From assembly GCA_002393575.1 (NCBI GenBank), contig DGSN01000078.1, positions 1-14,289 on the forward strand: 14,289 nucleotides of DNA, in the 5' to 3' direction. The notes below the pieces were generated by a model that did not search any database, was not told the origin of the DNA, and saw only the letters and a list, made by a program, of their open reading frames with translations. Below, piece by piece: positions 6,671 through 13,198 of the stretch (position 1 is the stretch's first letter; each line of letters starts with the position of its first letter). A program made the position numbers and the translations under genes. This DNA is from Prevotellaceae bacterium UBA4361 (lineage in GTDB: Bacteria > Bacteroidota > Bacteroidia > Bacteroidales > Bacteroidaceae).

Positions 6671-6771
6671 AGCCCTTCCCAGCTCCCCCAAGGGGGGAGA
6701 GAATAACCATCCAGACGGCTTCTCCTCCCCTTGGGGAGGTTGGGAGGGGCTGGAGAGGGGTGGGGTGGGTC
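6671..6771. repeat. Compound GC-rich palindromic repeat, copy 3
   Basis: Imperfect inverted arms at about 6671-6700 and 6721-6751 each contain their own small palindrome built on CCCCAAGGGG-type cores. The linker GAGAATAACCATCCA (6699-6713) matches that of copy 1 (3001-3016) apart from one A. The distal end GGGGTGGGTC (6762-6771) also matches copies 1 and 2. Its hairpin cores differ from copy 1, yet the linker and end are conserved, indicating one element family. It lies in the 292-nt spacer between SDR 2 and acyltransferase A and may act as a terminator or attenuator. Confidence 0.75.
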
Positions 6772-6784
6772 TTTTTTCCTGGTG

Positions 6785-6792
6785 CAAAGTTA
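6785..6792 (-). promoter_or_regulatory. -7 promoter element for acyltransferase A / SDR 1
   Basis: On the minus strand TAACTTTG matches TAnnTTTG. No TTTG is present at -33; instead an inverted repeat covers that region (6803-6828). Transcripts from here would carry the palindromic repeat copy 3 in a leader of about 160 nt. Confidence 0.4.
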
Positions 6793-6802
6793 CAACGAAA
6801 AA

Positions 6803-6828
6803 GGCAATCCGTCGTTACACGAATTGCC
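6803..6828 (-). promoter_or_regulatory. Operator-like inverted repeat
   Basis: GGCAATCCGT (6803-6812) and ACGAATTGCC (6819-6828) are inverted with 9 of 10 positions matching around a 6-nt centre. It sits 10-36 nt upstream of the minus-strand -7 element at 6785-6792, where a regulator would overlap or replace the -33 contact. Confidence 0.4.
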
Positions 6829-6911
6829 TCCAAACTTTCACATTTTGCAGAAGGTTACTTATTTCAGTATTATTCCTCTTCGTTTATTATAATAACATAG
6901 GTATGCAAGTT

Positions 6912-7748
6912 TTAGTGTGTCGCCTTGAGGTATTGTAAGTCACCATACCAGTATGAAGCTGTACACCCACCGTCTATCAGGAAGTCAGCACCGCTGATGA
7001 AACGTCCACGAGAGGACATCAGGAACTCTGCAAGGTCGCCTACCTCATCAGGTGTTCCGGCACGACGCGCGGGCATTCCCTCAATCATTTTCAGATAGCC
7101 GTCCTTACGCGGACCATGCAATTCATCGTTGGCCAATGGCGTGATGATGATACCGGGTGAGATTGAGTTAATGGTGGCACCACGTCGTCCCCAGCGGGTA
7201 GCCTCGAACATCACGCGGAGCACATTGCAGCGCTTCGAGTATTGGTAGGCTTTCAGCGTGTCGTTGATTTCTTTTAGAAATGGCAATTCTAACAGTTCGT
7301 CAACAGGAGTTGTGGCTAAGGCATCGTTTTGCTCTTGTGGCAAGGCTGGCAGACGATGACCGCTCTGCGAAGAGATAATCACGCCAGAACCTCCCTCTGC
7401 AATCACCTTGCCGAATTCCTCCAACAGTACACTCGTGCCATAGAGGTCAACACGCAGAATCTCTTCAACAGGTGCCTGTGAAGGCGATACTCCTGCGGCA
7501 TTCACCATATTCGTCACTTCACCCTTGCTCGTTGCAAACTCCACCAAGTTCTGGATATCTTCCTTCGAGCCGAGGTCGCATTGGATGGTTGAGCACTCAA
7601 AGCCAGCATCCTCCAGCGTCTTTGCTGCTCGCTCAGCATTTTCAAGCCTATAGTCTGCCAACACAATGTGCTTACCAGCGGACACACGGCGGATAATCGC
7701 CTGTCCTATACTGCCGGCACCCACTAATACTGATACTTTCTTTACCAT
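6912..7748 (-). CDS. SDR-family oxidoreductase 2
   Basis: 278-residue short-chain dehydrogenase/reductase. Glycine motif GAGSIG (10-15), Asp32 (LADY) suggesting NAD(H), NAAG at 83-86, Ser126/127 (IISSQ) and Tyr168-Lys172 (YQYSK) form a complete active site. SISPGIIITPLAN (195-207) and FISGADFLIDGG (250-261) complete the classical pattern. A TTG codon two residues upstream opens the frame, but ATG 7748 is the natural start and lies 14 nt after the AKR 2 stop. Last gene of the alcohol dehydrogenase transcription unit; a 292-nt spacer with a palindromic repeat follows. Paralogous to SDR 1, sharing the atypical glycine motif. Substrate unknown. Confidence 0.9.
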   Translation of the reverse strand: MVKKVSVLVGAGSIGQAIIRRVSAGKHIVLADYRLENAERAAKTLEDAGFECSTIQCDLGSKEDIQNLVEFATSKGEVTNMVNAAGVSPSQAPVEEILRVDLYGTSVLLEEFGKVIAEGGSGVIISSQSGHRLPALPQEQNDALATTPVDELLELPFLKEINDTLKAYQYSKRCNVLRVMFEATRWGRRGATINSISPGIIITPLANDELHGPRKDGYLKMIEGMPARRAGTPDEVGDLAEFLMSSRGRFISGADFLIDGGCTASYWYGDLQYLKATH

Positions 7749-7762
7749 ACCCAAAAGTCATA

Positions 7763-8611
7763 TTACGCCAACCCACGCCAGCCCATAAACATCTTAGTCA
7801 CTTCACCATCGTGGTGGTCGAAGAACAGGCTTTGCCGGGTGTCGAGCGCTTCTATGCGAGCCATCTCGTCGGCAGAAAGTTCGAAGTCGAAGATGTTGAT
7901 ATTCTCAGCCATGCGTTCTTTGTGGATTGACTTCGGTATGACGACCACTCCACGTTGCAACAGGAATCGGAGACCGATTTGTGCCACGCTCTTGCGGTGA
8001 CTTTTGCCGATTTCAGCCAGTACCTCATTAGTGAAAAATCCATTGCGTCCCTCGGCCAATGGTCCCCACGACATGATCTGGCATCCGAACTCCTCCATGT
8101 ATTTCTGTGGCTGTTTCTGCTGACAGAACACATGCGTTTCCACCTGATTCACCATCGGCTTGATTTCCACATTCGATGCCAGGTCTATAAAGTGGTCGGG
8201 GTAGAAATTGCTCACGCCGATAGCCCTCAACTTGCCTTCACGGTAGGCGTCGATTAAGGCTCGATAGGCACCGTAGCGGTCGCAGAATGGCTGGTGAAGC
8301 AGCATCAGGTCGATATACTCCGTCTGCAGCTTGCGCAGACTCTCGTCAATGCTGGCCTTCGCCTTTTCATAGCCATAGTTGGAAATCCAAATCTTTGACA
8401 CGAGGAACAGGTCTTCGCGCTTGATGCTGCTCTTGCGCCAGGCATTGCCAACGCCTTCTTCGTTTTGGTAAGCCTGTGCCGTGTCTATCATCCGATAACC
8501 CACGCTTAAGGCGTCACTTACACATCGTTCGCACTCTTCAGGCGACACCTGATAAACTCCGTAACCCATCTGCGGCATTTCAACGCCATTATATAGTTTG
8601 ATTGTATTCAT
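7763..8611 (-). CDS. Aldo/keto reductase 2 (DkgA-like, cytosolic)
   Basis: 282-residue NADPH-dependent aldo/keto reductase of the AKR5-like group (2,5-diketogluconate/methylglyoxal reductase relatives). Tetrad: Asp43 and Tyr48 (IDTAQAY), Lys73 (SKIW), His106 (LLHQPF). The NADP-binding segment IPKSIHKERMAEN (225-237) is canonical, with Lys227 and Arg233 present. No signal peptide. The frame opens at a GTG (8638) that overlaps the upstream stop, but ATG 8611 gives the normal family N-terminus (MNTIKLYNGVEMPQMGYG). It sits 23 nt after acyltransferase B and 14 nt before SDR 2, so it is within a tight operon. Likely reduces small aldehydes or keto-sugars; the exact substrate is not readable from sequence. 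Confidence 0.92.
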   Translation of the reverse strand: MNTIKLYNGVEMPQMGYGVYQVSPEECERCVSDALSVGYRMIDTAQAYQNEEGVGNAWRKSSIKREDLFLVSKIWISNYGYEKAKASIDESLRKLQTEYIDLMLLHQPFCDRYGAYRALIDAYREGKLRAIGVSNFYPDHFIDLASNVEIKPMVNQVETHVFCQQKQPQKYMEEFGCQIMSWGPLAEGRNGFFTNEVLAEIGKSHRKSVAQIGLRFLLQRGVVVIPKSIHKERMAENINIFDFELSADEMARIEALDTRQSLFFDHHDGEVTKMFMGWRGLA

Positions 8612-8634
8612 ATCGATAATTGTTTGTTTTCGTT

Positions 8635-9156
8635 TCACAGTCTCTTAATCAGTTTTGCAGGGATGCCACCCACAACGGTATTCGGTTCTACGTCTTTGGT
8701 CACGACAGCTCCTGCACCTACAATGGCATTCTCACCAATAGTGACGCCTGGCAGAATCGTTGCTCCAGCACCTATCCAACAGTTGCGTTTCAGCACCACG
8801 GGCTTGCAGGTCAGTATCTGATGCTCCTCGGGGTCGTGGTTGTTGGAAATGAGTTGGGCGTTGGCGGCTACCAGCACGTCATCCTCGATGGTGATACCGC
8901 CTGCACTCATGAAGAGAGAGTTGGTCTGGATAACCACATTCTTGCCTATCTTCACGTTCTTTCCGCGCACCACCGACGTAGGAGCCATCAGACGGCTTCC
9001 CTCGCCAAACTCACCAAACAGCTTGTGAACCAATTCGTCGTACTCTTTGGTGAAGAGCATGGTATTGTTCAACCTAAAGCAGAGCTGCGCCTCCTTCATA
9101 CCTTGCGCAACCTCTTCTGGAGTCTGCTTGCGCATGTCAATCCTTACTTCTTCCAT
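8635..9156 (-). CDS. Left-handed beta-helix O-acyltransferase B
   Basis: 173-residue hexapeptide-repeat acyltransferase. The N-terminal helical cap (about 10-50) is followed by hexapeptide coils (KNVKIGKNVVIQ, ITIEDDVLVAANAQL, CWIGAGATILPGVTIGENAI). Catalytic His107 is in SNNHDP, and the C-terminus VVGGIPAKLIKRL is typical. Presumably acetyl-CoA dependent and acting on a sugar-like hydroxyl. It is paralogous to acyltransferase A; in both, AGGITI(D/E)D sits just before the catalytic loop. It lies 15 nt after the alcohol dehydrogenase stop and 23 nt before AKR 2, so it is co-transcribed with both. An internal Met8 could be an alternative start. Confidence 0.9.
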   Translation of the reverse strand: MEEVRIDMRKQTPEEVAQGMKEAQLCFRLNNTMLFTKEYDELVHKLFGEFGEGSRLMAPTSVVRGKNVKIGKNVVIQTNSLFMSAGGITIEDDVLVAANAQLISNNHDPEEHQILTCKPVVLKRNCWIGAGATILPGVTIGENAIVGAGAVVTKDVEPNTVVGGIPAKLIKRL

Positions 9157-9171
9157 GTTCTTATCTAATAG

Positions 9172-10347
9172 TTACAGACACATTCTGAAAATCTTCTCAA
9201 CATCGGCAGGAGTCAGGTCGGTGAAGCCGTGGAGGATGCCTTCAGCACCACAGGCCTTACGCGCCATTGCCGAAAAGTTCTTGTCGTCGATGCCGAGGTC
9301 TGAGAGACGAGCCTTCAGCCCAAGGGTCTCGAAGAAAAAGGTCTCAAGAGTCTGGATAGCGGCTTTTGCGCCTTCCATTGCGGACAGCGAGCCGTCCAGT
9401 CCCATGACGTTCACGCCGAAGCGCTGGATGATGGGGGCTGTCTCCTCGTCAAGCACGTATGTCAGCCAACGAGGTGTGAGGATGGCTAAGCCGTGGCCGT
9501 GGGTGATGTCGTAGAATGCCGACAGCTCATGCTCCATCGAGTGGCAGACGGTGGCATGGAAGAATCCCTCGTAGAGGAAGTTGTTCAGCGCCCACGACGA
9601 TGCCCACATCAGGTTGGCACGTGCCTCATAGTCGTCAGGCTTGGCTACTGCCACGGGCGCATATTTCACGACCGTCTTCAGCACCTCTTCCTGAATGCGC
9701 AGCAGCATATCCATCGACTGCTTCTTGCTGAAATAGGCCACGTCGAAGATATGCGACATGATGTCCACGCTGCCGCAGGCTGTCTGATAGGCACTCACCG
9801 AGAAGGTGTTCGTCGGGTCAAGGAACGACACGTCGGGGTTGTTGTCGGGAGCAAAATAGCCCAGCTTCTCGTTGGTCTCCATATTGCTAATGACACAGCC
9901 GCCATCCATCTCAGAGCCAGTAGCCGAGAGTGTCAGCACAGTAATGATAGGCAGAGTCTCGCTGACCGTGGCTTTCTGCGTAATCAAGTCCCACACGTCG
10001 TCACCTTCATACTTTGCCCCTGCGGCAATGGCTTTCGTGGCATCGATGGTAGAACCACCACCGACAGCCAGCAACACGTCGATGCCCTCCTGCTTGCAGA
10101 TGGCTGCACCACGGTTCACGGTGGTGTGACGCGGATTAGGCTCTACGCCAGCCAGTTCAAACACCTCGGCTCCTGCTTTCTGGAGTTCGGCCATCACCTT
10201 ATCGTACAAGCCGATTCTCTTGATGCTGCTGCCGCCATAGACCATCAACACGCGCTTGCCGAAACGTGCCACTTCCTCATGCAGGTGACACAACTGCTCC
10301 TTACCAAAATACACCTTGGTCTTGTTCTCAAATATAAAGTCTCTCAT
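9172..10347 (-). CDS. Iron-containing alcohol dehydrogenase, BDH/YqhD type
   Basis: 391-residue group III metal-dependent alcohol dehydrogenase; relatives reduce butanal, glyoxal and other short aldehydes with NADPH. N-terminal Rossmann-like domain: VYGGSSIKRIGLYDKV (36-51) is the BDH-type cofactor loop with one Gly changed to Ser, and VGGGSTIDATK (95-105) is the pyrophosphate loop. LSATGSEMDGG (140-150) matches the YqhD/BDH segment. Metal ligands are Asp195 and His199 (GSVDIMSH), His269 (ATVCH) and His283 (DITHGHG), so the site is complete. It is first in a tight unit followed by acyltransferase B at 15 nt. Only 12 nt separate its ATG from the end of an IS982 element, so its original promoter region has been displaced. 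Full length and apparently intact. Confidence 0.93.
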   Translation of the reverse strand: MRDFIFENKTKVYFGKEQLCHLHEEVARFGKRVLMVYGGSSIKRIGLYDKVMAELQKAGAEVFELAGVEPNPRHTTVNRGAAICKQEGIDVLLAVGGGSTIDATKAIAAGAKYEGDDVWDLITQKATVSETLPIITVLTLSATGSEMDGGCVISNMETNEKLGYFAPDNNPDVSFLDPTNTFSVSAYQTACGSVDIMSHIFDVAYFSKKQSMDMLLRIQEEVLKTVVKYAPVAVAKPDDYEARANLMWASSWALNNFLYEGFFHATVCHSMEHELSAFYDITHGHGLAILTPRWLTYVLDEETAPIIQRFGVNVMGLDGSLSAMEGAKAAIQTLETFFFETLGLKARLSDLGIDDKNFSAMARKACGAEGILHGFTDLTPADVEKIFRMCL

Positions 10348-10359
10348 AATTATTACCTT

Positions 10360-11387
10360 ACCCGTTGGCGGAATTAAATCAGTGCGTACTTAATCCTGCC
10401 TATGGGTTTGTTGTTAATGTAATTGATATATTGTAATGCGGTCATCGCACTGACTTTGCCCACTATTCGGGCAAAAAGGCCGCATGTTTCCTTGGCGTAG
10501 TTCCTGATGATGAGGAACTGGTCAGTAAGTTGTGAGAACAGAGTCTCAACCCTCTTTCTTGCCTTTGCAAAAGGAACGAAGGTCGGCTTCCAGTTCTTTT
10601 GGTTGAGCCTGTAGGGACACTCAAGCCTGATGTTGGCCGTCTCGAAGAGGTCAAGCTGTATCTCCGCTCCGATATATCCCTTGTCTCCGAATATGCTACA
10701 ATCGTGGTAAAGCGGCTTGATGTCATTCAGATAGTTGATGTCGTGAACACTCGCCTTGGACAGGTCGTATGAATGTATGACACCGCCTAAGCCACAGAGT
10801 ACGTGGAGCTTATATCCGAAGAAGTAGCAGCCTTGGGATGCACAGTAACCGAAGTCGGGGGCTTTTTGGAAATCACTAGTACGTCCCATCTTGCATCTCT
10901 TGCCACGAGCCACGCGGCACACTTCTATTGGCTTTGAGTCTATGCAGAAGTAATCCTCGCCACCATCTATATGATTGGCCATGCGGCTGCGTATCTGCTC
11001 ACAGAGACCGCTAACCGACTTGCGGCGGTCGTTGAACTGACGGCGGGAGATAAGGTTGGGGATGGAAGAACGGCACTCCTTCAGCTTCGCTTCAAACAGC
11101 CAGTTCTCGCTGTCTATCTCCTCTGCCTCGGCAGCCATGCTCAATGCGATGACTTCCAAATCAGAGAAACGAGGCACAGGACCTGGACGGCGAACATTTC
11201 CTGACTCCGTGACTAAATCTTCGGAGAATTTCTTGCATATCTCCAGAAATTTGACGAACTTTGTGTACAAGTTGCACATAACGAGATTGTATAACTTAAG
11301 GATTGAGAACTCTAAGTTACTAAAAATCTGCGATATATGCAACTTTTTCTTATACATTTTGCTAACTTTTTAATTCCGCCAACGGGT
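10360..11387 (-). mobile_element. Complete IS982-family insertion sequence (1028 bp)
   Basis: Perfect 19-bp terminal inverted repeats bound the element: ACCCGTTGGCGGAATTAAA at 10360-10378 and its reverse complement at 11369-11387. One intact transposase gene fills the interior. Length fits the IS982 family (about 1 kb). No convincing target-site duplication is visible: the 8-mers outside the ends, ATTACCTT and ATGTTCTT, agree at only 5 of 8 positions. The element points in the same direction as the alcohol dehydrogenase operon it precedes. Confidence 0.93.
10374..11279 (-). CDS. IS982-family DDE transposase
   Basis: 301-residue transposase that cuts and joins the element's ends. Catalytic triad: Asp114 (CIDSKPI), Asp199 (IFGDKGYIG) and Glu245 (RKRVETLFSQL). 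The spacing and the GYKLH...SKASVHD segment (155-180) are those of IS982 transposases. A basic N-terminal part (about 70-105) probably binds the inverted repeats. The frame can begin at 11357 (26 extra residues), but MCNLYTKFVKF at 11279 is the likelier start, leaving about 90 nt of AT-rich leader for a promoter. No frameshift or internal stop, so it may be active. Its stop is 26 nt from the alcohol dehydrogenase ATG on the same strand with no hairpin between, so read-through could transcribe the downstream operon. Confidence 0.92.
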   Translation of the reverse strand: MCNLYTKFVKFLEICKKFSEDLVTESGNVRRPGPVPRFSDLEVIALSMAAEAEEIDSENWLFEAKLKECRSSIPNLISRRQFNDRRKSVSGLCEQIRSRMANHIDGGEDYFCIDSKPIEVCRVARGKRCKMGRTSDFQKAPDFGYCASQGCYFFGYKLHVLCGLGGVIHSYDLSKASVHDINYLNDIKPLYHDCSIFGDKGYIGAEIQLDLFETANIRLECPYRLNQKNWKPTFVPFAKARKRVETLFSQLTDQFLIIRNYAKETCGLFARIVGKVSAMTALQYINYINNKPIGRIKYALI

Positions 11388-11434
11388 ATGTTCTTATATA
11401 TATAATAAGTAGTAGTAAACCCGAATAAGAACAT
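11388..11434. repeat. 10-bp inverted repeat abutting the IS end
   Basis: ATGTTCTTAT (11388-11397) and ATAAGAACAT (11425-11434) are perfect inverted copies around 27 nt. The left arm begins at the first base outside the IS terminal repeat. It may be an old operator of the displaced operon. Confidence 0.45.
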
Positions 11435-11463
11435 TGACGGTTTAATCTTTAAGTTTATAAGTG

Positions 11464-11479
11464 CATGTATATATACATG
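11464..11479. promoter_or_regulatory. 16-nt perfect palindrome
   Basis: CATGTATATATACATG is fully self-complementary and does not extend further on either side. It lies in the AT-rich gap between the IS and the ATPase gene and could be an operator; its alternating TA core could also have arisen by chance in AT-rich DNA. Confidence 0.35.
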
Positions 11480-11592
11480 GATAAACGTAAACCTAAACTT
11501 CATCGAGTGTAACAGTTCATTGTTTCCCAAAAATCTTTCTCTTTTGACTGAACTTCTGACAATACATGACAAATTACTCGCACGCAAGTTGA

Positions 11593-11646
11593 TACAATCG
11601 TATTGTAAACCTGCCAATTATGTTAAGTCACCAATAAATTGGCAGG
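11593..11646. promoter_or_regulatory. Two inverted repeats upstream of the ATPase promoter
   Basis: TACAAT-CGT-ATTGTA (11593-11607) is a perfect dyad. CCTGCCAATT (11610-11619) pairs with AATTGGCAGG (11637-11646) across 17 nt. The second arm ends 16 nt before the -33 TTTG, so the pair sits where a repressor or activator would contact the ATPase promoter. The 10-bp stem could alternatively form an RNA hairpin ending transcripts from further upstream. Confidence 0.45.
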
Positions 11647-11662
11647 ATATAGTATATTTTAT

Positions 11663-11693
11663 TTTGCCGTTTGTTGTATTTTTGCTATCTTTG
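11663..11693 (+). promoter_or_regulatory. Bacteroidetes consensus promoter for the ATPase gene
   Basis: TTTG (11663-11666), exactly 19 nt, then TATCTTTG (11686-11693) matches the -33/-7 consensus fully. Transcription would start near 11700, about 12 nt before ATG 11712. This sets the start of the gene: the longer open frame from 11520 would have its first 64 codons upstream of the promoter. Confidence 0.75.
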
Positions 11694-11711
11694 CGGCAAA
11701 TTATAATCATA

Positions 11712-13151
11712 ATGAGTACAATTATCGGAAGAAAACATGAGATAGAAGAGTTGGAACGACTCTACTATAGTGAGCGTCCTGAATTCGTTGCAGTCTATGG
11801 AAGGCGACGGGTAGGTAAGACATATCTTATCAAACAGGCACTGAAAGACAAGTTCACCTTTCAGCATACAGGAGTATCGCCTGTTGATCAGGAAGACGAG
11901 AAGAACCGCATGAAGACACAGCTGGAGAGTTTCTACTACTCCATGCTGAATCATGGTCTTGAAGGCTTCAAGCAGCCAAAGTCATGGATGGAGGCTTTTT
12001 TTCAACTGGAACAATTGCTCATGAAACTCGACAATGGCCAGCGTATTGTCATTTTCATAGATGAACTTCCTTGGATGGACACACCTCGAAGCCGATTCCT
12101 ATCCGCCTTTGAGAGTTTCTGGAATGGATGGTGCAATGGCCGGGACAATGTGATGCTTGTAGTTTGTGGTAGCGCAACATCATGGATGCTAAGCAACCTG
12201 TCGAGAAGCAAAGGAGGACTTTATGGACGACTTACAGACGAAATCAAAGTATATCCTTTCACACTCAAGGAGTGTGAGGACTATTTTGAACACGAGAACA
12301 TAGAAATGTCTCGTTACGATATTGTTCAGTCTCATATGGTCTTTGGAGGAATACCCTATTATCTCAGTTATTTCCGAAAGGGTTACAGCTTTGAGAGAAA
12401 CACAGACATGATTCTCTTCGGCAGCAAGCCAAGACTGAAAGACGAGTTCAACCGCCTCTTCCGAGCTATCTTTACAAATTCAGACGACTGCAAAAAAGTC
12501 ATTCGTCTCTTGGCTACCCGTAACTATGGTTTTACACGCGAGGAGATAGCATCTGCCACAGGGCTTCCACTTGGAGGTGGACTCAGTGACACGCTGTCTG
12601 TACTTGCAGAGAGCGACTTCATTTTGCGTTATAGCCCTTATGGAAAGGGAACCGGCGAGTACTACAAGCTCATCGACAACTTCTGCCTGTTCTGGCTGAA
12701 GTATGTTGAGAAGAATCAGGAGAATGCCACATTCATCAATGACAATTTCACCTCAGATGTGATGAAAGCATGGCGAGGTGTTGCCTTTGAACAGGTTTGT
12801 TGGCAGCATATATCCCAGATAAAGCGAGCATTGGAGATTGGTGGGGTCAGGACTTCTATCTCTGCGTGGAACGTGCCAGGTGTAGAGCAGAAGAAGGGTG
12901 CACAGATAGATTTTCTGATTCTACGCGATGACAATATCGTAAACATGTGCGAGATGAAGTTCTACAGTTCATTCTATACTGTTGACAAGGAAGAAGAATC
13001 AAAGATGCTCCATCGCGCAGGGATGCTAAAGGATACGCTTTCTTCCAAACAAACTGTTCATATTACTCTCGTAACCACCTTCGGACTTGTTCACGGAAAG
13101 CATAGTGGAAAAATACAGAAGGTTGTAACTATTGACGACCTCTTCACATAA
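11712..13151 (+). CDS. AAA ATPase with PD-(D/E)XK-like C-terminal domain (DUF234 type)
   Basis: 479-residue STAND-like/archaeal-type ATPase (ATPase_2 plus DUF234 architecture), a stand-alone family expanded in Bacteroidetes and of unknown cellular role. Walker A is GRRRVGKT (30-37), Walker B IVIFIDE (112-118), and a sensor strand VVCGSATSW lies at 150-158. A winged-helix segment follows (about 273-320: YGFTREEIASATGL...YYKLIDNFCLFWL). The C-terminus has AWRGVAFEQVC (353-363), then Asp400 (GAQIDFLI) and Glu414-x-Lys416 (CEMKFY), a D-ExK arrangement matching the PD-(D/E)XK nuclease fold, so DNA cleavage or binding is possible. The start is fixed by the promoter at 11663-11693. Operator-like repeats upstream suggest regulation. 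It lies on the opposite strand from both neighbours, so it is a single-gene unit. All key residues are present. Confidence 0.88.
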   Translation: MSTIIGRKHEIEELERLYYSERPEFVAVYGRRRVGKTYLIKQALKDKFTFQHTGVSPVDQEDEKNRMKTQLESFYYSMLNHGLEGFKQPKSWMEAFFQLEQLLMKLDNGQRIVIFIDELPWMDTPRSRFLSAFESFWNGWCNGRDNVMLVVCGSATSWMLSNLSRSKGGLYGRLTDEIKVYPFTLKECEDYFEHENIEMSRYDIVQSHMVFGGIPYYLSYFRKGYSFERNTDMILFGSKPRLKDEFNRLFRAIFTNSDDCKKVIRLLATRNYGFTREEIASATGLPLGGGLSDTLSVLAESDFILRYSPYGKGTGEYYKLIDNFCLFWLKYVEKNQENATFINDNFTSDVMKAWRGVAFEQVCWQHISQIKRALEIGGVRTSISAWNVPGVEQKKGAQIDFLILRDDNIVNMCEMKFYSSFYTVDKEEESKMLHRAGMLKDTLSSKQTVHITLVTTFGLVHGKHSGKIQKVVTIDDLFT

Positions 13152-13168
13152 GGACCACCCTATGCGTC

Positions 13169-13194
13169 CATTTACTTTTTACTGACAGTAAATG
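13169..13194 (+). terminator. Weak hairpin after the ATPase gene
   Basis: CATTTACT (13169-13176) and AGTAAATG (13187-13194) form an 8-bp AT-rich stem 17 nt after the ATPase stop. There is no T-tract after it, so termination here is uncertain. Confidence 0.3.
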
Positions 13195-13198
13195 TTAG

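Larger units (their letters stand above)
11388..11711. other. Regulatory-looking intergenic region right of the IS
   Basis: 324 nt between the IS and the ATPase gene, AT-rich and without a credible gene. It holds four inverted repeats (11388-11434, 11464-11479, 11593-11607 and 11610-11646) and the ATPase promoter. The left part was probably the region upstream of the alcohol dehydrogenase operon before the IS inserted; I see no clear minus-strand TAnnTTTG there. Confidence 0.5.

Noticed and set aside
9493..10377. 294-codon open frame antisense to the alcohol dehydrogenase
   Set aside because: Exact shadow of a well-supported gene; His/Arg-rich composition and no family motif.
10352..11395. 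Target-site duplication of the IS (ATTACCTT versus ATGTTCTT)
   Set aside because: Only 5 of 8 positions agree, so it cannot be distinguished from chance; the duplication may have been lost or the flanks rearranged.
11520..11711. N-terminal extension of the ATPase frame by 64 codons
   Set aside because: A perfect promoter (11663-11693) lies inside it and the family N-terminus begins at the ATG at 11712.
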